NCBI GenBank assembly: GCA_035444285.1
Contig: DAOMOK010000024.1
Coordinates: 33,957-97,956 of the forward strand
Length of the DNA stretch: 64,000 nucleotides
Direction of reading: 5' to 3'
Origin: CAADGU01 sp035444285
GTDB taxonomy: Bacteria > Chloroflexota > Anaerolineae > Promineifilales > Promineifilaceae
Shown: piece by piece, positions 24,501-31,683 of the stretch
Layout: the number at the start of each line of letters is the position of its first letter
Position numbering within the stretch: position 1 is the first letter of the stretch
The notes under the pieces: generated by a model
Told to the model about the DNA's origin: nothing
What the model saw: only the letters and a program-made list of their open reading frames with translations
Database searches by the model: none
Made by a program: the position numbers and the translations under genes

Positions 24501-26057
24501 CGCGCTGCCACCCGTGAAGTAGCCATCGCCATCTTCTCGGCAACCGTGACAACAATGGTCGTTTTCCTGCCATTGGGGTTCGTCGGCGGCATCATCGGCT
24601 CGGTGTTTATGCCCTTTGGTCTGACGGTTGTGTGGGCGTTAGCGGCCAGTTTCATGGTTTCCATTACGGTGGTACCCGCTTTAACCTCCCTCTTCATCAA
24701 CAAAAACAACATCCCGGAAGAGCGGGAAACGAGTATGCAGCGCTGGTATACCCCCATGCTGGAATGGGCGTTGACACACCGGGCGCTGACCCTGCTCGGT
24801 TCGGTCATCATTTTTGCGGGCAGCCTCTATCTGCTCACCTTGCTACCGCAAAGTTTTATCCCGGCGCTGGGCGAACCGACCATTAACGTCAATATCGAAC
24901 TGCCCAACGGTACCTCCATCCTGGAAACAAACGAAGCAGTGACGCAGTTTGAGGAGGAGATTCGGGATATTGCCGGGCTTGGTTCTGTGCAAACCACAGT
25001 AGGCAGCGCCGCCGGTTTTGAAGCCCTGTTCTCGCAGGGGTCGGTGACACAGAATATCGCTTCACTGACCATCAGTGTGGAGGACAAAGGTGCGCTGGAT
25101 GAGTTGACCAAAGCGGTACGGGCTAAGGCTGTCAGCCAGTTTGGCGAAGAGAATGCCACCGTTTCGGCGGCGTCACAAACTGGTTTTAGCGGTTTCTCGC
25201 TCACCGTGACTGGCGATTCGCTGGAAGAGCTGCTACCGGTGGTGGCGGATGTGAAAGCGGCCATTGGCTCGGTAGACCTGGAAGGGGATGGGGTGCCCGA
25301 TATTGCTAACGTCAGCAGCACGGTGGATGACCTGCTGGCGGGCAATGGTAATGGCAGCACGGTGTATATTCGTATTGACGGCCGTCCCGCCGTCAGCTTT
25401 AGCGGTGAACTGGAAACCCAAAACACGTTGGGCGTCACCAATGCTGCCAAAGCGGCTATTCAGGCGGTGCAAAGCCTGCCCCCTGGCGCAGTCGTTAGTG
25501 AAGGCTTTGAATCGCAGCAGCAGGTACAGGGCTTCCAATCTATGCTGCTAGCCATTGCCATCTCCATCGTCCTGGTGTACGTGGTCATGGCGCTGACCTT
25601 CCGCAGCTTTATCCTGCCCTTTGTGATTCTGTTCAGCCTGCCGTTTGCCCTGGTGGGGGCGGCCATTGCCCTTTACGTTACCAGCAGTGTCATGGGCATC
25701 TCCGCCCTTATCGGCTTCATGATGCTGGTAGGTATTGTGACCACCAATGGTATTGTACTGATGGAACTAGTGCAGCAGTTGCGACAACGGGGCATGGGCA
25801 CTTATGAAGCGCTGGTGGTTGGCGGCCGCACCCGGCTTCGCCCCATCTGGATGACGGCGCTCACGGCCATTCTGGCGTTGATCCCGTTGGCCGCCAGCGC
25901 TGAGGCGGGGGCCATTATTGCTTCTGACCTGGCGCGGGCGGTGATGGGCGGCCTGTTGGTGAGTACGGCGCTGACGTTGATTGTGGTGCCGGTGGTCTTT
26001 TACCTGTTCCAAGACCTGACAGATTGGATAGGTAAAAAGCTGGGCCGCGCCGGATAG
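21570..26057 (+). CDS. RND-superfamily transporter with a ~590-residue repeat insertion
   Basis: An inner-membrane proton-driven transporter of 1495 residues, far above the usual 1000-1100. TM1 lies at about 18-36, followed by the first porter segment (VEFPQTVVVVQWADAGSAEQ) up to GLDPVSRVVVSGGQEI near 186. In place of the following porter subdomain comes an Ala/Glu/Pro/Leu-rich insertion (about 186-775) made of degenerate units with LPxLxxxGAxxLGLEIxYAQDI, LTPExL, LxPVxFLDTLDxxLxAELDxLAAEFGG. From about 850 the standard TM block returns (VILVFLSGHIGG, then AIGRVVDDSIVVLENSYRH, the proton-relay region), and the C-terminal half is normal. Preceded by AAGGAG and a MarR gene. No membrane-fusion or outer-membrane partner is present. 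Substrate unknown. Confidence 0.88.
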   Translation: MLTKLFDKITALSLRFRWITVAIAMIILAAGVYSVTQLNQELLPRVEFPQTVVVVQWADAGSAEQFLEEVTIPLEEKLQGVDGVLNVESTTNPNFAFLIARYDFGLNQERILEAINAAIASAGLPETAESQVINFSFSDLPVVIASVSSSELTLPELKALVESELKPGLEGLDPVSRVVVSGGQEIPEETEPVAEASPAEPTPMATPEDPGRLPQIFVDGAKSLGVEISYAQDITVDLLRSISDRPSAAEDVMTILAIFPTDLLVYVPADTLSYLPVEYIETLDPALVAELDELAAEFGGVGQYTLAEATAQLSGNEIAVAEPTVMPTPETAAETEIITETAVLPTFAPVDLPETWVAGAAQLGQVISTTADITPEFMQGLVQFAPDQLAELTPEMWRALDPAVTAVALPLVEADLDPLLVIQLKAIQAAAVGEAPPPAELPASWQAFTAAMGMPITSTAAFANLPPQAFAGLTGNSAPPELLADLTPEVLLGMPAELLAALSATLPPEVSANLDEGTLETLKNIGIAHERYQLMVAVQEQEGEEGETAVAEPTPDPARLPDLLIQGMAQAGLELEYAQDISPEMMRLLAGFGPQAIQALALLTPDNLRLLQPEVIALLPVAFLDTLDADLRAELDTLAAEFGGAGALAIAEAEETAAASAEAPALAGIWVEPGPNGEEPLFKTAYDLINNGFMPGAAVLLNFLPSSPNGDMAPQMMADLTPDVIAYLAENEEGFIENLEPNILELMSPETILFMLANYPDAFDADLTARLEGVAAGTVTVFVPDAAITRTDGNPSVLIQVFKGGDDNTVDTAHAIFDTMAEFEQAHPGMKATLVFEQATFIEESIAGVTREGSLGAVFAVLVILVFLSGHIGGRYRLSWRATLVIAVSIPLSIFSAFFLMQWLPVTIGEGMQNWANSSGSSVVTFISRLFPNSVTLNIMTLSGLTVAIGRVVDDSIVVLENSYRHIQRGEETNDAIRAATREVAIAIFSATVTTMVVFLPLGFVGGIIGSVFMPFGLTVVWALAASFMVSITVVPALTSLFINKNNIPEERETSMQRWYTPMLEWALTHRALTLLGSVIIFAGSLYLLTLLPQSFIPALGEPTINVNIELPNGTSILETNEAVTQFEEEIRDIAGLGSVQTTVGSAAGFEALFSQGSVTQNIASLTISVEDKGALDELTKAVRAKAVSQFGEENATVSAASQTGFSGFSLTVTGDSLEELLPVVADVKAAIGSVDLEGDGVPDIANVSSTVDDLLAGNGNGSTVYIRIDGRPAVSFSGELETQNTLGVTNAAKAAIQAVQSLPPGAVVSEGFESQQQVQGFQSMLLAIAISIVLVYVVMALTFRSFILPFVILFSLPFALVGAAIALYVTSSVMGISALIGFMMLVGIVTTNGIVLMELVQQLRQRGMGTYEALVVGGRTRLRPIWMTALTAILALIPLAASAEAGAIIASDLARAVMGGLLVSTALTLIVVPVVFYLFQDLTDWIGKKLGRAG

Positions 26058-26112
26058 GGCACGGAACGCCTGGAGAAACATTCCACGCGGAGTGTGGAAC
26101 GAGGAAATAAAG

Positions 26113-26145
26113 AAAATGCCACCGCCCCAAACGGTGGCATTTTTG
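26113..26145 (+). terminator. Intrinsic terminator after the RND gene
   Basis: AAAATGCCACCG (26113-26124) pairs with CGGTGGCATTTTT (26132-26144) around a 7-nt loop and ends in a T-run. This is a canonical Rho-independent terminator. Confidence 0.85.
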
Positions 26146-26163
26146 CATATGGGGGGCGAGTCG

Positions 26164-26169
26164 TATAAT
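26164..26169 (+). promoter_or_regulatory. TATAAT box before the SLC13 permease
   Basis: A consensus -10 lies 20 bp after the terminator. The matching -35 position (TTTTGC, 17-bp spacing) is weak. Transcription would start before the large hairpin at 26192. Confidence 0.4.
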
Positions 26170-26191
26170 CACGGCCGTTACGTGAGAGGGA

Positions 26192-26235
26192 AGTGCCAGG
26201 CATAGGCAAAAATTTTTTGCCCTATGCCTGGCACT
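26192..26235 (+). promoter_or_regulatory. Large 5'-leader hairpin before the SLC13 permease
   Basis: AGTGCCAGGCATAGGCAAAAA pairs with its complement ending GCCTATGCCTGGCACT-type sequence at 26235, with a single bulge. It ends 9 bp before the AGGAGGG ribosome binding site of a TTG-started gene, so it may modulate translation, or be a transposed hairpin. A CCAGGCACAG/CTGTGCCTGG pair also brackets 20975-21030. Confidence 0.5.
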
Positions 26236-26254
26236 ACTGGTACAGGAGGGCACA

Positions 26255-28048
26255 TTGACGTTTGAAATTGGTTTGACGCTTTTTATTCTGGCAGCGGCCA
26301 TTGTGTTATTTGCTACCGAGCGTGTCCGCGTAGACCTGGTAGCCCTGATGGTGCTATTATCGCTGCTGTTGACAGGCTTGCTAACGACGGAAGAGGCGTT
26401 TTCCGGGTTTGCCAGCCCGGCGGTGATCACAGTGTGGGCCATTTACATCGTCAGCGCCAGCCTGACGCACACGGGCATTGCCGATTACTTTGGCGTACAT
26501 ATGGGGCGCATTGCCGGGACCGGGGAGGCGCGGCTGATTCTGGTGATCATGGTGGTGGTAGGGGCGATGTCTGCCTTTATGAATAACATTGGGGCTACGG
26601 CCGTGCTGCTGCCCGTCACCATTGCCCTGGGTAAAAAGGCCAATATCCCTCCCTCGAAGTTGCTCATTCCCCTGGCCTTTGGCTCGCTGCTGGGTGGCAT
26701 CACCACCTTGATCGGCACACCACCCAATTTATTGGCCAGCAACGCCCTGGCGGCTGCCGGTTATGAACCGTTTCGCCTGTTTGACTATACACCGATGGGT
26801 CTGATTATCATGTTTTCCAGCGTTACCTACATGGTGCTGGTAGGTCGCCATTTGCTGCCACACCGGGAAAAAATCACCCACGCCCATCAGAATGAGCAAC
26901 TGACCGCTGAGTACCGCCTGAAAGATTACCTGGCCGAACTGCGTGTGGAAGAAGGTTCACCCTTAATCGGGCAGACGTTGGTAGCCAGTAGTCTGGGGGC
27001 GCGCTACGACATCAACGTGATGGGCGTGCAGCGCGACGGCCATCGTTACATGGGCCTGTTGACCGACCTGGAGTTGCAGGCAGGTGATGTGTTGTTTACG
27101 CGGGGGGCGCACGGCCGTCTCTTGCAGATGCACGACGAGATGGGCGTCTCGATTCTGCCGGACTTTGTGCAAGACGCCGATCTGAAATCACCGGAAGCGA
27201 CCATTGCCGAACTGGTCATCAGCCAGAAATCATGGTTTTTGGGGCGGACGTTGAAGGAGCTGGATTTTCGGGAGCGGTACGGGCTGACGGTACTGGCTAT
27301 CTGGCGTGAGGAAGCACCGTTACAGCAGACATTATCTGATACGCCACTGTACCTGGGGGATACGCTGCTGGTTCACGGCCGTCGTGACCGCATCGAAGCC
27401 ATGCGCCAGGAAGACGCCTTCCTGGTGCTGCGCGAACCGGAAAAGCCCAACCGCCGCCTGAACAGAGCGCCCATTAACCTGGTTATTTTTGTGACGATGA
27501 TCGGTCTGGTAGCTGCCGGGAAAATGCACATCTCGGTGGCAGCGGTGCTGGGCGCGGTGCTATCCATCCTCACCGGCTGTTTGACGATGGATGAGGCGTA
27601 TGAGGCCATTGAGTGGAAATCGGTGTTTCTGATTGCCGGGATGCTGCCCATGGGGATTGCCATGGAGACCACGGGCACGGCCCAATTTCTGGCAGACCTG
27701 ATAGTTAATAGTGTGGGCGCCTGGGGGCCGGTGGCAGTGATGATTGGTCTGTTTGTGTTGACTACCATTATCACCGAGTTTATGAGCAATGCCGCAGCAG
27801 CGGTGCTGGTGGCACCGATTGCCATTAGCACGGCCGTTGGCGTGGGCGCAGACCCGCGTGCTTTTGTGATGGGGGTAGCTATCGCCGCCTCCAACTCCTT
27901 CCTCTTCCCCATCGGCCATCAGGCGTCGGTGCTGGTGTATGGGCCGGGCGGTTATCGCTTTTTCGACTACACCAAAGTGGGCCTGCCACTGACGATTTTA
28001 ATCTGGACTTTAATGATTATTTTCCTGCCGCTGTTCTGGCCGTTGTAA
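26255..28048 (+). CDS. SLC13/DASS-type permease with two RCK_C (TrkA-C) domains
   Basis: A 597-residue membrane transporter with two halves of about 5-6 TM segments (starting TFEIGLTLFILAAAIVLFAT) that flank two cytoplasmic TrkA-C domains. The first is about 215-305 (EGSPLIGQTLVASSLGARYD, AGDVLFTRG), the second about 315-390 (LGRTLKELDFRERYGL, GDTLLVHGRRD). The sodium/anion motif regions MNNIGATAVLLPV and SNAAAAVLVAPIA are clear. Such proteins carry di/tricarboxylates, sulfate or other anions; which one is not decidable. The start is TTG at 26255, supported by AGGAGGG 5-11 bases upstream. Confidence 0.87.
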   Translation: MTFEIGLTLFILAAAIVLFATERVRVDLVALMVLLSLLLTGLLTTEEAFSGFASPAVITVWAIYIVSASLTHTGIADYFGVHMGRIAGTGEARLILVIMVVVGAMSAFMNNIGATAVLLPVTIALGKKANIPPSKLLIPLAFGSLLGGITTLIGTPPNLLASNALAAAGYEPFRLFDYTPMGLIIMFSSVTYMVLVGRHLLPHREKITHAHQNEQLTAEYRLKDYLAELRVEEGSPLIGQTLVASSLGARYDINVMGVQRDGHRYMGLLTDLELQAGDVLFTRGAHGRLLQMHDEMGVSILPDFVQDADLKSPEATIAELVISQKSWFLGRTLKELDFRERYGLTVLAIWREEAPLQQTLSDTPLYLGDTLLVHGRRDRIEAMRQEDAFLVLREPEKPNRRLNRAPINLVIFVTMIGLVAAGKMHISVAAVLGAVLSILTGCLTMDEAYEAIEWKSVFLIAGMLPMGIAMETTGTAQFLADLIVNSVGAWGPVAVMIGLFVLTTIITEFMSNAAAAVLVAPIAISTAVGVGADPRAFVMGVAIAASNSFLFPIGHQASVLVYGPGGYRFFDYTKVGLPLTILIWTLMIIFLPLFWPL

Positions 28049-28113
28049 CTGGTGATGCGTGATGCGTGACCCTTGATTGGGGCGATCTTACGCATCACCC
28101 ATCACCCATCACG
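28049..28113. repeat. Palindromic TGATGCG array before the ABC permease
   Basis: GGTGATGCGTGATGCGTGACC faces ACGCATCACCCATCACCCATC. The same unit recurs at 29911-29958. Confidence 0.6.
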
Positions 28114-28119
28114 AGGAGA

Positions 28120-29778
28120 ATGCCTCACAAACAGCAACACCTCATGTGGGCCGGTTTACTGGCCGGAATTCCGTTGTTATTTCTGGTGGCCTTTTTTTTC
28201 TGGCCGCTGCTAAATATCTTGCGCCTGAGCGTGACGGCCGTGGGCGTGGAGGCGGTGCTGGTACGGCCGTATTTCCGGCACACGCTCTGGTTTACGGTGT
28301 GGCAGGCGGCGCTCTCCACCGGCCTGACGCTGCTGGTGGGGCTGCCCGCCGCCTACCTGTTCGCCCGTTATACCTTTCCGGGCCGGTCTGTACTGCGGGC
28401 GCTGACCACCGTGCCGTTTGTCATGCCCACGGTGGTGGTAGCCGCCGCTTTCCGCGCCTTGTTGGGGTCGCAGGGGGCGCTGAACCAGGGCTTGATGACC
28501 CTGTTTGATCTGTCCCGCCCCCCTATACGGCTGGATCAGACGCTCTCGATCATTTTGCTGGCGCACGTCTTTTATAACACGGCGATTGTGGTGCGGCTGG
28601 TGGGTGGCTTTTGGGCGCATTTGAATCCGCGCCTGAATGAAGCGGCGCGAACGATGGGGGCCAACCGCTGGCGGGCATTTCGGGAGGTGACATTGCCACT
28701 GTTACGGCCGTCGCTCATCAGCGCCTCTCTGCTCATTTTTCTCTTTACCTTCACCAGCTTTGGCGTCATTTTACTGCTGGGTGGGCCTATGTTTAGCACC
28801 TTAGAGACGGAGATTTATCGGCAGTACGTCAACTTTTTGCGGCCCGATATTGCCGCCACGCTGGCGTTCATTCAAATTCTATTTACCTTTGGCGTGATGG
28901 TGGTTTATACACAGTGGCAGCAGAGTACGGCCGTGTCGCTGGACATGCGCGCCGAAAAAGCTAACCTGAAACGGCCGCATACCTGGCCGGAAAAGGTGGC
29001 CGTCGCCGTCATCATGGGCGGCCTGTTCCTGTTTCTGGTAACGCCACTGCTGGCGCTGGTTTGGCAATCGCTGGTAGACCGGAACGGCGACCTGACGTTG
29101 GCCTATTACCAGGCGCTCTCGGAAACGCGGCGGGGCAGCGTGGTCTTTATTCCACCGCTCACGGCCGTGCGTAATTCCATCGGCTATGCGTTGTTGACGG
29201 TACTGTTGGCGGGCGGTCTGGGGCTGGCGACAGCGGTGGCCATGTCACGACCAACGCGCTGGCGCACCTGGGCCGATCCCTTGTTTATGCTGCCACTGGG
29301 GGCTTCGGCCGTGACGCTCGGTTTTGGCTACGTCGTCACCTATAGCAGTTTGCGTACATCCGCCTGGCTGGTGCTGATTGCCCATACGCTGGTGGCGCTG
29401 CCCTTTGTGGTGCGCAGCCTGCTGCCGGTGATGCAAGGTATCAAACCCGGTTTGCGCGAGGCGGCGGCGGTGATGGGGGCCACGCCGGGACGTGTCTGGC
29501 GCGAAGTGGATTTGCCCATTATCGGCCGGGCGCTGCTGGTGGCGGCCGTGTTTGCCTTCACCGTCAGCATGGGCGAATTTGGCGCGACCAGCTTCATCAT
29601 CCGCCCCAATAGCGGCTTTCTGACCATGCCCATTGCCATTCAGCGCTTCCTGAGCACACCGGGCGGCGCGCTCAACTTCGGCCAGGCCATGGCCATGAGC
29701 GTCATCCTCATGGCCGTCAGCGCCACCGGTTTCCTCGCCATCGAACGCTTCCGCTACGCCGACATCGGCGAATTTTGA
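28120..29778 (+). CDS. ABC transporter permease, ThiP/FbpB-like fused double permease
   Basis: A 552-residue inner-membrane protein with two tandem BPD_transp_1 domains. Each carries the EAA loop that contacts the ATPase (NEAARTMGANRWRAFREVTL near 190; REAAAVMGATPGRVWREVDL near 450). The C-terminal GEFGATSFIIRP and INFGQAMAMS-like text resembles ThiP (thiamine) and ferric-iron permeases; the substrate is not certain. The ATG at 28120 is taken; GAGGAG lies very close to it, and an extension to 28066 would be encoded by the heptad array. No ATPase or binding-protein gene lies in the window. Confidence 0.82.
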   Translation: MPHKQQHLMWAGLLAGIPLLFLVAFFFWPLLNILRLSVTAVGVEAVLVRPYFRHTLWFTVWQAALSTGLTLLVGLPAAYLFARYTFPGRSVLRALTTVPFVMPTVVVAAAFRALLGSQGALNQGLMTLFDLSRPPIRLDQTLSIILLAHVFYNTAIVVRLVGGFWAHLNPRLNEAARTMGANRWRAFREVTLPLLRPSLISASLLIFLFTFTSFGVILLLGGPMFSTLETEIYRQYVNFLRPDIAATLAFIQILFTFGVMVVYTQWQQSTAVSLDMRAEKANLKRPHTWPEKVAVAVIMGGLFLFLVTPLLALVWQSLVDRNGDLTLAYYQALSETRRGSVVFIPPLTAVRNSIGYALLTVLLAGGLGLATAVAMSRPTRWRTWADPLFMLPLGASAVTLGFGYVVTYSSLRTSAWLVLIAHTLVALPFVVRSLLPVMQGIKPGLREAAAVMGATPGRVWREVDLPIIGRALLVAAVFAFTVSMGEFGATSFIIRPNSGFLTMPIAIQRFLSTPGGALNFGQAMAMSVILMAVSATGFLAIERFRYADIGEF

Positions 29779-29910
29779 AAGGCACTCATCCCCTCCACCG
29801 CCGAAGCCGCCCAACAAGCCGAAGCGGAACGCCAACGCGCCGACAGAGCGGAAGCGGAATTGGAACGACTGCGGACAGAACTGGCGCATTTACAAAGTAG
29901 AAAAGAGTAA
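29779..29910 (+). pseudogene. C-terminal remnant of a Uma2-family gene
   Basis: Directly after the permease stop codon and in the same frame, the sequence reads ALIPSTAEAAQQAEAERQ and continues as a charged coiled-coil tail to a TAA at 29908-29910. This matches the tail of the intact Uma2 protein at 30973 (LIPTGAEAVEQERNRAEKLA). No start codon or nuclease domain is present, so it is a decapitated fragment joined to the permease gene, most likely by a deletion. Confidence 0.6.
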
Positions 29911-29958
29911 TGTGATGCGTGATGCGTAACCGGAAAAAATCACGCATCACGCATCACG
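29911..29958. repeat. Palindromic TGATGCG array at the end of rfbD
   Basis: GTGATGCGTGATGCGTAACC faces ATCACGCATCACGCATCACG. The array encodes the last residues of rfbD (YVMRDA) and its stop codon, so the gene end has been supplied by the repeat. Confidence 0.6.
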
Positions 29959-30791
29959 TATCTTTGCATATAATCGGCCAGGGCTTCGGCCCACGGCCGT
30001 AGCGTAATCCCCAACGCGGCCCCAGCAATGTTGTGCAGTTCGCCATAAGGGGGTGGGGTGGACGGCCGTACATATTCCCGGCTCAAAATGGGCGTGTTAA
30101 TCACATCGGTCAGCCCGGCCAATCGCAATATCTCGTTGGCAAACTGCCAGCGCGAACAAGCGCCACTGTTTACCAAATGGTATATGCCATATTGATGGGT
30201 TTCGATCAGTTGGGCGATGGCGGCGGCTAAATCGTGGACGTAGGTGGGGTTGCCGATTTCGTCCGTGACCACGCGCACCTGCCCCGTTTCTCTGGCGCGG
30301 TGGAGGATGGCATGGATGAAGTTGCGCCCGCCAGGCGCATAGAGCCAGGCGGTGCGCACGATGTAGTACCGGTTGAGGATGGCTTGTACGTGTGTTTCGG
30401 CGGCGGCTTTGCTACGGCCGTAAACATTCACCGGATTGCGCGCCATCCACTCCTCATACCCGCCTGGTTCTTGCCCGGAAAAGACCTCGTTCGTGCTGAT
30501 GTGTACCATTTCCACACCAAATTGCTGGCAGGCCAGAGCTACGTTTTGTGTGCCCAGGCCATTGACGCGGTAGGCCAGTTCCGGGTCACGGGCGCAGCCA
30601 TCCACGTTGGTGTAAGCGGCACAGTGGATGAGCAGAGCGGGGCGGATGGTGGACACAGCCGTACACACCGCCTCTTTGTCGGTAATATCTAGCACGTCTA
30701 TGTCTACGGCCGTGACCTCATGCTCGTTCAACATCGTTTGCAAAGCCGTCCCCAGTTGTCCATTCCCGCCTGTAATCAAAATACGCATCAT
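29940..30791 (-). CDS. rfbD: dTDP-4-dehydrorhamnose reductase
   Basis: Reduces dTDP-4-dehydrorhamnose to dTDP-L-rhamnose, the last step of rhamnose donor synthesis for surface polysaccharide. The 283-residue SDR-extended protein has the Rossmann motif ILITGGNGQLGTAL (4-17), HCAAYTNVDGC, ISTNEVFSG and the catalytic YGRSKAAAE (Tyr/Lys). The C-terminal substrate region continues normally (RPSTPPPYGELHN). The last six residues come from a heptad array. The other three dTDP-rhamnose genes are not in the window. A hairpin lies in its upstream region. Confidence 0.93.
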   Translation of the reverse strand: MMRILITGGNGQLGTALQTMLNEHEVTAVDIDVLDITDKEAVCTAVSTIRPALLIHCAAYTNVDGCARDPELAYRVNGLGTQNVALACQQFGVEMVHISTNEVFSGQEPGGYEEWMARNPVNVYGRSKAAAETHVQAILNRYYIVRTAWLYAPGGRNFIHAILHRARETGQVRVVTDEIGNPTYVHDLAAAIAQLIETHQYGIYHLVNSGACSRWQFANEILRLAGLTDVINTPILSREYVRPSTPPPYGELHNIAGAALGITLRPWAEALADYMQRYVMRDA

Positions 30792-30808
30792 CTTGTTTCC
30801 TCATCAGA

Positions 30809-30841
30809 AGACCCGAAGGGTTTTGAAAACCCTTCGGGTCT
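30809..30841. repeat. Perfect 16-bp hairpin in the rfbD/Uma2 divergent region
   Basis: AGACCCGAAGGGTTTT at 30809-30824 pairs with AAAACCCTTCGGGTCT at 30826-30841, a virtually continuous palindrome. It lies 18 bp upstream of the rfbD start, between divergent genes, where a terminator is not expected. It is related to the hairpin at 10494. Confidence 0.7.
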
Positions 30842-30879
30842 CTGGCAATTATACCCCGTCCTGCCCCTGGCGAATATGG

Positions 30880-30885
30880 TATAAT
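30880..30885 (+). promoter_or_regulatory. TATAAT box upstream of the Uma2-priA unit
   Basis: A consensus -10 hexamer about 90 bp before the Uma2 start. The expected -35 position is poor, so confidence is modest. Confidence 0.35.
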
Positions 30886-30910
30886 TTAGCCCATTAAGTC
30901 GAATTATCAC

Positions 30911-30959
30911 CCCCATCCGTAAACCGTTCACAGATTACGGATTACCGATTACCGACTTG
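30911..30959. repeat. CCGTAAA/GGATTAC heptad array before Uma2
   Basis: CCGTAAACCGTTCACAG, then ATTACGGATTACCGATTACCG. Same unit as the arrays at 46295, 51983, 53465 and 63190. Confidence 0.55.
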
Positions 30960-30972
30960 CGGAGGAACAGAT

Positions 30973-31677
30973 ATGACCGACGTAATTCAAATGGTGCTAG
31001 AGCCGGAAGTGATTGAAATTCCCATACCGGAAATTGACCATCTCATAACCGAGGATGATACGCCCGTGGACAACATCTTTTCTGAAAAGCAGCAGCGATT
31101 ATTGACAGAAAGTTTGTATACATCATGGCAGCCATCACGGGCACGGCCGTTTGTCGCGCTGGCAAATGTGGGCATGTTTTACACCGTCAACGCACAGGCG
31201 ATAATGCCTGATGTGTTGGTGAGTCTGGGTGTAGAATTACCGGCTGATTTGTGGGAGAAAAAACATCGCTCCTATTTTATTTGGGAATATGGCAAACCAC
31301 CGGATGTAGTGGTGGAAATTGTATCCAACCGCCAGGGTGGGGAATTAACCCGTAAAAAGCAGCTGTATGCCGAGTTGGGGATAGCTTACTACATTGTCTA
31401 TGACCCTGGTTTGCATCTGAGCGAAACGTCTCTTTATGTTTTTGAACGGCGAGGGGCGGAATATGTGCAAACGCGCAAAACATGGCTGCCCAAATTGGGG
31501 TTGGGGGTGCAGTTGTGGGAAGGCGTGTATGAGGAGCAAACGGCCGTCTGGCTGCGCTGGTGTGATCAAGAAGGCAATCTGATTCCTACCGGAGCCGAAG
31601 CTGTAGAACAGGAGCGCAACCGCGCCGAAAAGCTGGCTGAACAATTACGCGCCCTGGGGATTGAGCCGGAAGCGTGA
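30973..31677 (+). CDS. Uma2-family (DUF820) PD-(D/E)XK nuclease-like protein
   Basis: A 234-residue member of a family that is strongly expanded in Chloroflexota and cyanobacteria, with a restriction-endonuclease-like fold and no settled function. The active-site pattern is visible as IMPDVLVSLG and PPDVVVEIVSNRQGGELTRKK (Asp, Glu-x-Val, Lys), followed by YAELGIAYYIVYDP. The C-terminal part after 195 is a charged helical tail (AEAVEQERNRAEKLAEQL). GGAGGAAC precedes the ATG. The priA start lies 6 bp after the stop, suggesting cotranscription. Confidence 0.88.
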   Translation: MTDVIQMVLEPEVIEIPIPEIDHLITEDDTPVDNIFSEKQQRLLTESLYTSWQPSRARPFVALANVGMFYTVNAQAIMPDVLVSLGVELPADLWEKKHRSYFIWEYGKPPDVVVEIVSNRQGGELTRKKQLYAELGIAYYIVYDPGLHLSETSLYVFERRGAEYVQTRKTWLPKLGLGVQLWEGVYEEQTAVWLRWCDQEGNLIPTGAEAVEQERNRAEKLAEQLRALGIEPEA

Positions 31678-31683
31678 TGCTTC

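Noticed and set aside
28066..28119. N-terminal extension of the ABC permease
   Set aside because: The codons lie within a TGATGCG heptad array and give a His/Pro-rich peptide not found in ThiP-like proteins; the ATG at 28120 is preferred.
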